DNA from: Phoenix dactylifera
Lineage: Eukaryota > Streptophyta > Magnoliopsida > Arecales > Arecaceae
Assembly: GCF_009389715.1 (NCBI RefSeq)
Contig: NC_052397.1
Coordinates: 15,758,129-15,822,128 of the forward strand
Length of the DNA: 64,000 bases
Direction: 5' to 3'
Shown here: piece by piece, positions 45,048 to 56,558 of the stretch
Position numbering within the stretch: the first letter of the stretch is position 1
Layout of the letters: every line of letters starts with the position of its first letter
The notes under the pieces: model-generated
Told to the model about the DNA's origin: nothing
The model's input: only the letters and a program-made list of their open reading frames with translations
Databases searched by the model: none
Position numbers and translations under genes: made by a program

Positions 45048-46121
45048 ATGGCTGCTCAACCATCTCTTTGCAACAGCCCCCCTCCAATGGAGTCTCAAGG
45101 AAAAAAGGGTGCGGATCCAAGACCTCCTTCAAACTACACCGACCTCATCTCAACCCTCCCCTTGGAGGAAGGCTGGGCACCCATGCGCAACCGAAAATAC
45201 CAAGGCTTTTGGATCCCCCAACGTGCTCTCACCGGCACCTTGGACATGCAGCAAAACTTCAAGGCTCGCCCCGACGACCTCTGGGTGCTGAGCTACCCAA
45301 AGTCCGGCACCACCTGGCTCAAAGCCCTCGCCTACGCCATCATGACACGAGCACAATATCCCTTCCATCACCACCCTCTCCTTCGCCAAAATCCTCACGA
45401 GTGCGTCCCTATGGTGGACAGAACCTACTCCAGAGGCCAAGCCCCAGAAATAGAAGCCATGCCATCCCCTCGTATTCTCAACACTCACTTGCCTTGCTCT
45501 CTCCTACCACACTCCATCAAGAGCTTAGATTGTAAGGTCATATATGTCTGCCGGGACCCGAAGGATGTGTTGGTCTCCCTGTGGTACTTCAATAATGGGT
45601 TGAGGCCGCAATCTATGGAGCCAATTCCATTTACCAAGGCCTTTGAGATGTTCTGTGAGGGCAATTGCCCCTATGGGCCGATATGGGAGCATGTTCTCGA
45701 GTACTGGGAGGAGAGCCAGAGGAGGCCAGAGAAGGTGCTGTTCTTGAAGTACGAGGAGATGCTAGAGGAGCCTCTGCGGATTGTGAAGAGGTTGGCCGAG
45801 TTCATGGGGTGTCCCTTCTCTCCAGAGGAAGAGAAGGAAGGGGTGGTGGAGGAGGTCATAGAGCTGTGCAGCTTTGACAAGCTGACGAGCTTGGAGGTCA
45901 ACAAGACGGGTAAAGTACTGCTTCCCAGTATCCCCCTAACCAATGATTCATTCTTCAGGAAAGGAGGGGCAGGGGATTGGAGGAATCATATGAGTTCGGA
46001 GATGGCGCGGAAGTTGGACCGCATCACCGAGCAAAAGCTTGAGGGGTCCGGTCTGACCCTCGGTGGTGTAGCTGTGAAAGCATCGGCGGCCATCAATGGT
46101 GATGACCAAGCTCTATTCTAA
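45048..46121 (+). CDS. Cytosolic sulfotransferase (SOT3), intact
   Basis: 357 residues, intronless, plus-strand subfamily. The PAPS loop YPKSGTTW is at 83-90 and the catalytic histidine is His147, here followed by LPC rather than LPY. Arg169 and Ser177 are kept, but residue 178 is Leu (VSLWYF) where SOT1 and SOT5 have Arg. The stretch after VNKTGK (VLLPSIPLTNDSFF) differs from the other copies and is longer by two residues. Region IV, RKGGAGDWRNHM, is intact. The last 30 residues differ in the tail. All residues needed for PAPS use are present, so it is probably active, with an acceptor that may differ from SOT1. A solo LTR lies 323 bp beyond its stop. Confidence 0.92.
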   Translation: MAAQPSLCNSPPPMESQGKKGADPRPPSNYTDLISTLPLEEGWAPMRNRKYQGFWIPQRALTGTLDMQQNFKARPDDLWVLSYPKSGTTWLKALAYAIMTRAQYPFHHHPLLRQNPHECVPMVDRTYSRGQAPEIEAMPSPRILNTHLPCSLLPHSIKSLDCKVIYVCRDPKDVLVSLWYFNNGLRPQSMEPIPFTKAFEMFCEGNCPYGPIWEHVLEYWEESQRRPEKVLFLKYEEMLEEPLRIVKRLAEFMGCPFSPEEEKEGVVEEVIELCSFDKLTSLEVNKTGKVLLPSIPLTNDSFFRKGGAGDWRNHMSSEMARKLDRITEQKLEGSGLTLGGVAVKASAAINGDDQALF

Positions 46122-46438
46122 TCGCAGTTGTTTGTGATCTTCTTTTTATTTTTCGAATGTTTAGAGTGAGATTACATAAGAAGTTGCTGCAATCCGGTAA
46201 CCCCCGCATGGCGTCTCTGTCTCTGCTCTTGCCGTCAACCTTTGTTGACCCCTGGGAGCGTCAATAAGGTGTAGCTGCGAAAGATGTCTGTTACTTCTAC
46301 CATCGACATGTCTTCGTGATGTTTTTGTCTCACGCTATTAATGCTACATTTATATGTTTTATTTAGAATAATTGCTAAAATATAAATAATAGTGTGTCAT
46401 ATTGTAGTGAAGGGGCTGAAATGGGCCGAATGCAATTC
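46122..46438. other. 3' flank of SOT3
   Basis: Shared with the 3' flanks of SOT1 and SOT5 and probably containing the 3' UTR. It is cut at 46443 by the solo LTR; the homologous sequence resumes after 48161. Confidence 0.6.
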
Positions 46439-48161
46439 GAGGCTGTTGCCCAAGGTGACAACCCAAGAGGGGAGGATGAATTGGGTCTTTTAAAAACTTT
46501 TCAACTACTTCTAATCTTTTAGAGTTAATTAGGCTAAGTTGTATGGATGCTTAGTGGAATTTAAACTTAGCAAGAGTATGACTCTAATCTAATCAACTAT
46601 TAAGCAGCGGACTCAATAAAAGATTAGTCTAAGTTTGTCCAAGTATGCAATTCAATTGAATGAGACTTGATTAAGTAAATTGAATATGCTTGCAACTAAA
46701 GGATGCACGGAGAAGAGTTAAGCACGCATAGTATCTAAGTAAGTAAGCGAGTGAGGAAGTCAGACAACAAAGAGCATCACAAACACAACAAAAGTATAGT
46801 GGTTCGGTGCATCCCAGTACCTACATCCACTTCCCAAGACCTCTTGGGAATTTTACTATAATCCCTCAAATTACAGCCGGTTGTTTTACAAGCTCACAAC
46901 CCAACTTGTTGTTTTGCGAGATCACAACGAACTCGGTCGGTTTTCACAGGCTCACCGACTAGAACCAACCGATTGTTTTCACGGGCTCACAATCCAACCC
47001 AGTTGGTTTTCCCAAAGGCTCACCAACCACAACCTTACAACGATTGTTTTCTGGGTTCACAATCAACCCAGTTGGTTTTCCCAAAGGCTCACCAACCATA
47101 ACCTTACAACGTTGGTTTTTCCTTTGGCTCACCAACAAACCTTAACCCCTTGATTCAATCCCTTGATTGAATCAAGTTACAAAATATTAGAACAAGAGTT
47201 TAAATCAAATACAAGCTTCTCATATAAGCAAATATAGCAAATATAAATAAGTAAAGAAAAGAGAAGAAGCCCTCAAACTAATTTGTAGATAGAGGAACTC
47301 GGCTTCTTCTTCACTTGACCCTCTTCTGATTTTGCACGAAGTAGAGGATCTCCGAGGCAGCACACGGATGGAGAGGAAGCTTTGGGATTCACTTGGATGC
47401 TCTTCTTCTCTCTATTTTACTTTGAATGGCCCTTTTGTGCTTATGGGAGAAATCTCTTTCAAATCTCTTCCCTAAATGTTTTCTCCTACTTCCATTCCCT
47501 CTTCCCTAGCTCTCCTCTTGATTTTATAGCTTTAGAGGGAGTGGAAACAAAAATCTAGCCGTTAGAGACAAAAATAGAGCCGTTGGAATCAAGAAAAAAC
47601 TAGCCGTTATGCCTCCCAGCGTGCTCGAGTCGACTCGGCTGAAGTAGGAGTCGACTCGGCTGAAACAGGGGTCGATCTGTGAATAGTAGTCTGCCGACAC
47701 TATAGCTGGGAGTCGGCTCCGCACTGTAGCGCTGAAGTTGGAGTCGGCTCGAGATCACTGTAGCGCTGAAAATCAACTTTCTGTCTTTTTGTTTGTTCTC
47801 AGTCGGAGTCGACTCGTAGAGTGCCGGAGTCGACTCGAGCACTGTTTCTTGAAACTCTAGAGTGCCAGAGTCGACTCTAAACTTTCCGGAGTCGACTCGA
47901 GGACTATTTTTTTTTGAATCTTTCTTTGAATTTGCTCCTCCAACTTAAATCCTTTGAACTTGAAACTTGGGCCATTAAATTGTAGCTTTCTTCTAACTTT
48001 TCTTGAGAGCTTTTGAGGCCTTCTTGTATTTTTCCAACTTGCTATGTTCCTTGCAAAATAAATTATCTTTTCTTCTTGCAACACAAACATTAGTAATTAT
48101 ACTTCAAGGTTTTGTGATCATCAAAATCAATCTTTAACTCAATCTTTGGGTCATCAGAGGC
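46439..48161. mobile_element. Solo LTR with GAGGC target duplication
   Basis: The 1713-bp block 46444-48156 starts TGTTGCCC and ends GGGTCATCA. It is flanked by GAGGC at 46439-46443 and 48157-48161. Empty sites are at 4278-4292 and 60572-60586. It has no internal coding region, primer site or second terminal copy, so it is a solo LTR left by recombination. Inside are two repeat zones: CCAACC/GGTTTTCCCAAAGGCTCACC repeats at 46870-47145 and palindromic GAGTCGACTCG repeats at about 47620-47905. The family was not assigned. Open frames in it are repeat translations. Confidence 0.85.
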
Positions 48162-49900
48162 GACTCTGATTCGCCTTTGTATTTGAAAGAGTGAAAAAAT
48201 AATTATTGAAATAAATCATAGAAATTTCACTAAATAATGAAGAAGTTTCTAGTCTGGGATATGAAGCCCAAGTGTTGTTTGTCCAACATTACCGGTCCTT
48301 TATTTATACCAGCATTTCTGTTACCACTATGAATTATGAAAGCATTAAAAATCTTGGTTGTAGAAATCTCTTTATCCATTAACCAGATAGGAAGGAGAAA
48401 ACTCTATGATTTCCAACATCCAGAAGAAATGCTTGAAAAATCATTGCAAATTGGTGCATGCTACCTCATAAATTTCAACATAACTAGATTCTTCTGCCCT
48501 AGTTCTATTGTAGAAAAACATATCTTTTAAGAATTCTACCGCAATAAAAATTTCTAATTTATCTTTTTTAATTAAAGGTTTCATTTGTTCAAAACCTTTT
48601 TTATTGGATCCCCTTGCAAATTATTCTTTGCCGAAAAATATTGGAGTTGCATTTGATTTGGGTTTGAATGCTTACTTATAGTTTTATTAGTGAATGCATA
48701 TCTAAATAGTTGTTTTCATGTTTCCTCTTATTTAGCATTTCTAATTCTTGAACTATAATGTTTTATTACACAAGCATATGCAGTGTATCTAGTGTACGAA
48801 GAAAATCTGAAAATCTAGACATCATTGGAATGGTTGAATATAATATCATCTAGAAAATCTCCTAGATGGTCGACCTCTTCATCTGCATTCGGAATTTATT
48901 TTTCTTCAAGAGAGAAATCTTCTAGGAACTTTTATATGAGATTTTATTTATAAAAAATGTAAGTATCTTACATCAAGGAGATAGGATGGAAGGTGTTTTA
49001 TTTCAGAAAAAAAAGTACAAATACCTTTTCCACTTTTCATGATTTATATTTACACCTTAAATATTCTAATTTTTTCAATTAGATCCAACGAACTCAAATT
49101 GGTTGCAATATGCCCAACTTCCATCCGAGCTCTAACGCAAGTGTGAAATTACTAATGTACTTTTGAGTTTTTGTTTCCGCTAAAACACAACTTCTCTTAT
49201 AATCTAGCTATCAAGAGTATTGGTGAAATTTTTTATCAATTACAATGGAGATAAATCAAAATTATAAGATTTAATTGAAAAAATAGAATTTTAAGTGTAA
49301 ATGGTAAAAAATTGAAGAGATATTGTTGTATTATTTTAATTAAAGAACTATTATATTTTTTTATTTTCAAAAAAAAATCTCAATATTATTGAAATTGTAA
49401 AACAAAATACAATACGAAAATCTAGAAAATTGATCTCTCCAAAATATGTCTTTTTTTTTTTGTGCCTAGAAACACGCCATGTGAGGTGCTACTAATCCGA
49501 AGGATACCAACCATGGCTTCAAATTAAAAAGGGTTTTTCCCTTCACCATGCACATGGGTTCCGTACCATTACTTCCTGCAAAAATAATAGCAGGCAGTAG
49601 TTGATGTTGTTGATGGGGGACTAACAAAGATGTATTTTTTTCTCTTATAAATCCAACAAAGAATGACGACAACAAAAAAAATTAAAAATAAAAACCTGAA
49701 ACAGCTGTCCGGCACCACACAAGAGGCCTTGCCCATGACTTATTTAATAGGATTAAATTGTGACCTCTATCTGCTAGTTTATCTAATCCGTAGTGATCTA
49801 AGGGCACTGCATTTGGTATGCCACAATCCAAAGACTAAAATTTTCTAACATCTTCAGTAAATATGTTTCATATTCTGATAACATATTTAGGTTAGTAGAC
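48162..49900. other. Spacer of copy B
   Basis: Matches 4290-6115. AT-rich, no gene. Confidence 0.55.
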
Positions 49901-50425
49901 TAGCCAGAAGAGGTTTGGGCCCATTGACCCATGCATGCTTTGCACGGATGGCGCAGAAGAAGACTCCGAATATAAGCCTTCTTCCTTTCCGATGCGGACG
50001 GACTCCAGGAGTTCGAGGGCAAGTTGAGCACGACAAGAACCTTAGGTTCTCAATGCATAAAAAGGATATCCAGCCTCTTCCTCCTATGGACTCCACCACA
50101 GAAATTGCGAGTAATCACTATCGATTGCCGAGCTTTTTGCCGAGTTTCTCCTTGGGGCCGGCTGGAAGGGGTTTGGGCTTGTTGACCCGTGCATGCTTTT
50201 TGTGTGATGGCGGAGAAGAAGACTCCGGTTATAAGCCTTCTTTCCTCCCGACGCCGGCAAACTCCAGAAGATCGAGGGCAAGTTGAACACGACTAAAACC
50301 CTAGGATTTCATCTTTAAAAAGGATATCCTCTTAGTCCTATGGACTCCGCCACGGAAATGGTGAGTAATCACTATTGATTACCAAGCTTTTTCCCGAGTT
50401 TTTTCTTGGATTGCCGCCGGACAAG
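49901..50425 (+). repeat. Direct tandem repeat, copy B
   Basis: Two units of about 255 bp, the counterparts of 6118-6635. Confidence 0.6.
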
Positions 50426-51514
50426 ATTGTTGGATCACTCTTTTGATCTTGCTGGACTTACGTAAAGGCTCAGAGAATCTAATTTCAACTACAATAATAA
50501 AAATCTAATTTCAACGATAATTAAGGTAGAAGATAGAATTTGAATAGTAGATGAGATTTTATAGGAGTTTTCCTATTTTGAATTATTTTATTAATTTTTA
50601 TAAGTTAGTATTGAAGTCATAACTGCTGAATCTAGCTCTGATTGAATCTATAATTTGATGATATTCTCTTCTCCTTGTTGTCAAGCATCTTTGAACAAGG
50701 GTGGATCTAGAGGCCAGGATATATACTATGAGAGCTGGACCCCTAGCCATACCCATGCTTGCTGGTACAGTGGAGTTTTGTGCTCATCATCAACAGCCGA
50801 TGAATTCGACCCCTCATGCTCCAGAGGCAGATCCAACACCTACCAAAAACCTACCAAACCAACACGCCATGTGACTTCCCGTCTCTGTGCCCGTCAATAA
50901 ATGGTGGTTCAGGAAACTCTTTTAGAAAGCGGCAGAGACAAATCTTTTGCTACAAAGATGAGCGGTTCATAAAACATTCGGATATTCTTTTGTTACAAGT
51001 GGCTAGATCTCCAAGGATGGATACAGCTTACCTTCACATCCAACGACCACTGCACAGTGATCTATATTCTATCATCCATTTGTCTGCGTAGATATTGGAG
51101 AAAACTATCACTGTTTCACACTTCTCAAGTAATCAAATAGCATGTTTAGGTGGTTGACTCATCACTTAGCAAATAAATCAACAACCCAATGATAATATCT
51201 CTTAAAACAAGGAATTAGTGGACAATTCTAAATTTACCGGTAGTTTTTAAGATATTGTTTGTTAGTATGAGATATTAACTAAAATATGCAAATTTATTTA
51301 ATATATTATCGAATAGAATTGAGATGGAATCTAGACGGGTTTGGCTTGAACCCAGCTTGAAAGAGATTTAGGTCTATAATCCTGACCCGTTCTATCAAGC
51401 TAAAAGCACATGACCTAACCTAAAGTCACGCCTACGGGCACATTGACATATTTGCCGTGACCATTAGTGAGCTTTAAGTTCCGTTCGTGGGCTTAAAAGG
51501 CTGCATTTATCTTA
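50426..51514. other. Spacer of copy B, no gene seen
   Basis: Matches 6636-7700. It includes the 91-codon frame at 50816-51091, not called as a gene. Confidence 0.5.
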
Positions 51515-52595
51515 CGCTACGGTGCTTTAAGTTCCGCTTCTAGTTATTCTTTGGCTATGGACCATGCCAAATCTTTTAGGAGCCAACGGATTTGCAGCGG
51601 AAGGCCCCAACGATGCCATAATCGATCGATCCATTCTATTTGATTAATTTTTAAAAAAAAAAATCATTAGAGACAATATTAGTTTTTCATCATATTTTCA
51701 GATTTTGTAGTCGAACAATCTTAGTATATTTTATTTTATTTTCAAATCGAGTTTCTCATTCTCAATCGAATTTGTAAGGGTCGTCTATATAAGACAGCTC
51801 AGGGTTTAGTTTGCAATGGATCCTTTTGCTTGATCAATATAACTTTCATAGAGTTCTCTTCCACTTCTCTTCTTCTTATTCCATGCGCTTGTTCTCTCTC
51901 AACAGCTAGCACATGGATGAAGCTTGCGTCATTATCCAGAGAGGTGGAGAGGATAGGACTTGCTTCATGAAATAGAATTATATCCCCCCTTACTTATCCC
52001 AATTCAATATAAAAGACTAGCTAGTTTTCCAGCTAAAGAATTGTGTTTGATAGTATAACAGCGGAATAAAGGCCTTATTCATGATTCTACCGCCTACCCA
52101 GTACTGTCTCAAAGACAAACTCTAAGATTAAGTTTGTACCATAAAAGTAAAATAAAATGCGTCCATACAGTAGTATTTATCTCCCAGCTAGAAGTTGGAG
52201 ATGGATGTCGTTGGGGTGTCCCTCCTGATGAAACGAAGAGGTCATTCATACTTTGGGCTAGTTACATGGTATGGAGAAAGCCGCGAAGTAAAGCTAGCTT
52301 CATTTTTTGGCGTCTTTCTTATGGAAAGAAAAGAGTTGGCCCGGTTGAGATTGGGAGCTCTGGAAAAGAAACCTTTTTCTCTTAGAAGAAAGCTGCTTCT
52401 CGTAGGAGAGACCTTGGAGAAGGAAATCCTTAACGCCCCATTGCTTTAGGTGGTGAAGACAAAGGGTTTTTTTTTTGAAAAAAAAAGCTGGTATGATCTG
52501 GAACTGATGATAAGGTCCATCCTCAAATCCTAGTTTGTGGTTGTTCGCCATCCCCAATCAGCACTCTAGAAGGGTTTTGAGAACCCTATATTGGG
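51515..52595. other. Foreign 1.1-kb block, possibly organelle-derived
   Basis: Absent from copy A, where unrelated DNA stands between the same flanks (GGGCTTAAAAG on the left, GCGAGTCCACTCAATCTC on the right). The second half (about 51950-52450) has an even base composition and open frames such as MEMDVVGVSLLMKRRG (84 codons, 52195-52449) in a style reminiscent of plant mitochondrial noncoding DNA. The first half has TCTATATAAGACAGCTC, an LTR-like promoter. The origin is uncertain. Confidence 0.3.
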
Positions 52596-53690
52596 CGAGT
52601 CCACTCAATCTCTTGTATGTTGAATGTATCGTGTTTTGTGAGAAAATTATCATGCATCTTGAGAGGTGTTATTTCTTATGTCAACAACGTGGTATCTAAT
52701 CGTACCGTGTCGCATTTGGTGCCAATTACGGAACTAATAGCTTTTAATAATTATTTTTTCAAAACTGCTAAATTTAATTAACAAAATATAATTTAGTCTT
52801 TTTTTAGAAAATTGGAATGATATATTCTATCGTTGTTACTCGCTCGTGACTCCCTCTAGCATCATAACTCAAATATCTGGCATCGGAGGGGATCCAGCCC
52901 CAAGAATGGATCTCCATTATTGGGGGTAGGTGGAAGGGAATTAAAGGCAATTATGAGTTCCTTGCGGTTAGGTTTCAATCAGAGCCAACGGTGTGTCGGT
53001 GTCCACATGTTCCTTGGCCCATTTGCAAGCAGGCCGGCAGCACCAAAATTTATGACATAGAGGTCTCCACCACCAAGTCCTATAGAATCTTTTGTGGGCT
53101 GCTCGAGGGATTTGGCCGTCGTCCCATTCGCTTATATAATGCTTGGATGCTGTACTAATCGCTTTAGAAAATAAATATAATATCTCGGGTGGTCCATGGT
53201 TGTCCTCCTTACTTAGTGTCTCAAAGGCTTTGGGGAAATTCTCATATTAAATATCACTCACTAGATGCTACGTGAAGGTAAGTTTTAGGGAATCAGTTTT
53301 CCAAGATTACTACAGGCGTTGGCTTCATCATCGAAGATGTTTAAAAGAAGGAAAGAAGACCAGAACTTTACTCAGAAAACCAATTCCGAACCGATGTAGT
53401 TTTTCAACAATATTTAGAATTTAAACTCTGAAACTTGTACAAGCTATTTGCGAAGGTGTGCCAACCCATTTAGTTTTACTAACAAGGCTACATTGACCAA
53501 AACGCTAACGCAAGAGTAATCATCTTTTTCTCAGAATTTAGAGGATGCATGTCATGACCTCCTGTTCATGAGTAGAAGAGTATGGCCATTGAGTTACAGC
53601 ACAGATTACTGAAACATAAAAAATAAAAGCAGCATATGGACTTAAGAACATGTTTAGTTAGAGAAAGTTGAACTATGAGATTGAGGTAGT
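52596..53690. other. Spacer of copy B, no gene seen
   Basis: Matches 8370-9370 apart from small indels. Nothing coding. Confidence 0.5.
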
Positions 53691-54204
53691 TTTAAAGCTG
53701 AGAATTCCTTGATCACAGGAAGAAGGTTGCTTACCATTAATCGAGATCGAGATGACCAATGGGAATGGCAAAGTTTATTAACTTCACATAAGCTTCAAGC
53801 AACTAAATATTTTTTTTCTCAAAAACATGTACCATACATTGCCAGGAAAATTAATGGGGTTGTCACTTGTCAATTCTCCTTTCTCTCCTTTTGTCTTTTT
53901 CTTTTTTCCTTTCCCTTCTCCACTCCCAAAAACAAGCATCCATTCCCTCCTTTTTCTTTTATTTTTCTCTGCCAATTGTTTGTTGATTTATCATTACGTC
54001 TGAAGTCCGGACCAACCACTGGACCCGTGCAGTCAGGAAGCTATAATGTAGGCAAATTTAGCTGTATCCCATTCCGACGACCGAAATTATTTCTTCTGCG
54101 AGTCAAAAGATTCCTTTTTCTCATTATCCAAGTTAGAGGATAAGAGAAATAATTAAAGAGTGCTTCTTAAGTTAGGAGCTAAAAAAGAGCTACTCTCTTT
54201 GCAG
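53691..54204. other. Copy-B-specific insertion, unknown
   Basis: About 500 bp absent from copy A. A 144-codon frame (53709-54143) runs through it with a Phe/Ser/Pro-rich, low-complexity centre from a pyrimidine tract. No domain recognised. The flanks are AT-rich and no target duplication was found. Confidence 0.3.
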
Positions 54205-54435
54205 TTGTTTAGTTTGGAAGTGTCTCGTTTCTATTTTGATTTTAAAATAAAATAAAATATCTTAATTTTTTAAAATTTAATTTTTATCTTTTTATAGTAT
54301 TCAAATCTCATTTTGATTTAAATTTCAGTCACGAACCAAAAGCTTCGAGAGATATAGCCATTCTAATTTCCATTCCAATCCAAATTTTGATTTTGATTCC
54401 AATTCTGATTCCAATTGCAAACCAAATGTACCTTA
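54205..54435. repeat. MITE-like dispersed repeat
   Basis: Third copy of the repeat at 9355-9610. It starts GTTTAGTTTGG and ends CAAACCAAATG, which are inverted to each other. Confidence 0.45.
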
Positions 54436-54520
54436 TATATCTTGCTTAAATATTTTGTCTTTTCACCACCCGCTGAAAATGTCTTTAGCTTAGAGGTACA
54501 AAATTAAGAGAGAAAATATA

Positions 54521-54969
54521 TAAAAACCTAGAACCTCACCAAAAAAAGGTTATATAAATGGTAATATAAGATTCCATGACTCTTTATAAGTATCCGAAAT
54601 CTATCCAATATATAGTCGATATGAGAGCAAATATACACTCACGTGACTCTCACATACTTTTTTTTTGTTTAAGTCTTGGTATCCTCGCCAAGCAAAGATT
54701 CAAATTTATTTACAAAAACCACAAATTTAAGCACAAACACCACAATCTACTCATGGTCAGCTCAAGTAGACCCCACGTTGCAGTGTCTCCTAGCCTATAT
54801 GGGCTATGATCTGAGTTTGCTCTGATATCATTTGTCACAATTTAAAAACTCATCGAAAATTGCTAGTCTAAAGATATTATTTGAATTTTTTAATCTTGTA
54901 TAAATATCTAAGATTTATCCAATATATAGCCGATGTAGTATAAAATGCACACACTTACAAATACTCACA
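54521..54969 (-). mobile_element. TRIM-like element (family 2), decayed
   Basis: Third relic in this relative position, with GCTCTGATATCATTTGTCACAA as the internal mark and two partial terminal copies. Confidence 0.5.
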
Positions 54970-55505
54970 AAATGATTTGGAACAAAAAGAATAGAAATAA
55001 ATAAAAAAAAGAAAAAATTAGAAGACCCAAGGTAGGTTAGATAGCCCAAACAACATCCTAATAAGAGTTTGCATGGAGCAACCCAGAAAGCCGAAGAAAA
55101 TGCTAAAACCTAAATCCCAATTTTAATAAAACAATCTATTTTCCCTTCAAAAAATTAAACAATCTAGATAATGGATAAAGCTTATCGAATATAAGCACTT
55201 AAAATTGGGTTTAACTAATTCATATAGTTAATTTGTGACTGATACTAATCATATTTGTTTTAAGAAATGAAGATCCTAGTGCTGGAGAACGGACGAGGAC
55301 AGATCTTAACTCTTCAGCCAAAATCTTGAGTATAACACCAAGCACTTGATAGCAGATCATAATATTAAATTTAAGTATTGCAAAAGGCAGCAATACATAG
55401 AGATTAAGCCAGAAATTTATTAACCCAAGCACCCCAAGATGAAGTGATTACTGGGGGAACAATTCCAACCAAGATTGGAAGAGGTAAAGCACATCAAAAT
55501 GCAAA
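54970..55505. other. 3' flank of SOT4
   Basis: The part nearest the gene (from 55310) matches 10190-10376, including GATTACTGGGGGAACAATTC, and probably holds the 3' UTR. A piece at 55245-55280 matches 1030-1050. No gene. Confidence 0.55.
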
Positions 55506-56558
55506 TCACATTCCATTAGCTTCCACGCCCGCGCTCATCCCGAAGGTCAGACCAGATCCATCTAGCTTCTGCGAGGTTACCGCGTCCATCCTCCGAGCCA
55601 TCTCCTCGCTCATGTGGTTCCTCCAATCCCCTGCCTCTCCTTTCCTAAAGAATGAAGTAGTCTGCAGCGGCAGCTTCGTGTTGAGCTTGTGCGTCATGCT
55701 CCCGGCCAGTTTGCTCAGACTATCAAAACTACAAAGCCTTATAATCCCCTCGACCACCCCTTCCTTCTCTTCCTCCGGCGAGAAAGGGCACCCCATGAAC
55801 TCCGCCAGCTTCTTCGCACTCCCCGCCGGCTCCTCCAGCATCTCCTCGTACTTGAGGAACAGCACCTTCTCAGGCCTCCTCAAGCTCTCCTCCCAGTAAC
55901 CAAGTGCGTGCTCCCATATCGATCCGTAGGGGCTGACGCCGTCGCAATACAAGTCGAAAGCTTTGCCGAATGGAATAGGCTCCACGGAGTCGGGGCTCAT
56001 CTTGTCGTTGAAGTGCCACCGGGAGATGAACACGTCCTTGGGATCCCGGCAAACGTACAAGAATCGGCTGCCGGATCCTTTCATGGAATTCGGGAGCAGA
56101 GGGTATGGTAAGTGGCTGCCGAGCAACCTAGGGGAAGGCATGGCCTCTAATTTGGACGGCCTGCCGTCGGAGAAGAGTCTCTGGATGAAGAGCACGCACT
56201 CGTGGGGGTTGGAGCGGAGGAGAGGGTGATCGGCCATGGAGTAGCGGGTTCGGTTCATGATGGCAAAGGCTAGCGCTTTGAGCCAGGTGGTGCCGGACTT
56301 GGGGTAGCTCAGCACGAAGAGGTCGTCGGGGCGAGCCTGGAAGTTTTGTTGCATGGCCATGACGTCTGGAAGAGAGTGCTCGGGGATCCAGAAGTCTTGG
56401 TATTTCCGGAGGCGGATGGGTATCCAGTCTTGGTTTAGAGGCAGGGTAGAGATGAGATCATCGAACTCTTTCGGAGGTTTTGGAGCATCCTCTCGCTTTG
56501 CTTCCTCGGGCGCTAAGGCAAATCCGCCATCGGGAGTTACGGAAGAAGGCGTGGCCAT
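55506..56558 (-). CDS. Cytosolic sulfotransferase (SOT4), intact
   Basis: 350 residues, intronless, minus-strand subfamily. The start is the ATG at 56558; the frame opens four codons earlier at a GTG. The PAPS loop YPKSGTTW, catalytic histidine in GSHLPYPLLP, CRDPKDVF and the paired serine, KVLFLKYEEMLEEP and region IV RKGEAGDWRNHM are all typical. Differences from SOT2 cluster at the N-terminus and in the likely acceptor segments (ECVLFIQRLFSDG against DFVVCIDRFFSGG), while SOT2 carries most of the changes at usually constant sites. SOT4 is therefore the better candidate for the active member of the pair. It is divergent from SOT5, 2.5 kb away. Confidence 0.92.
   Translation of the reverse strand: MATPSSVTPDGGFALAPEEAKREDAPKPPKEFDDLISTLPLNQDWIPIRLRKYQDFWIPEHSLPDVMAMQQNFQARPDDLFVLSYPKSGTTWLKALAFAIMNRTRYSMADHPLLRSNPHECVLFIQRLFSDGRPSKLEAMPSPRLLGSHLPYPLLPNSMKGSGSRFLYVCRDPKDVFISRWHFNDKMSPDSVEPIPFGKAFDLYCDGVSPYGSIWEHALGYWEESLRRPEKVLFLKYEEMLEEPAGSAKKLAEFMGCPFSPEEEKEGVVEGIIRLCSFDSLSKLAGSMTHKLNTKLPLQTTSFFRKGEAGDWRNHMSEEMARRMDAVTSQKLDGSGLTFGMSAGVEANGM

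Noticed and set aside
46881-47153. 90-codon frame with WFSQRLTNHNLTT repeats
   Set aside because: It translates the tandem repeats of a solo LTR.
53709-54143. 144-codon frame in the copy-B insertion
   Set aside because: The centre is a translated pyrimidine tract; no domain and no second copy.
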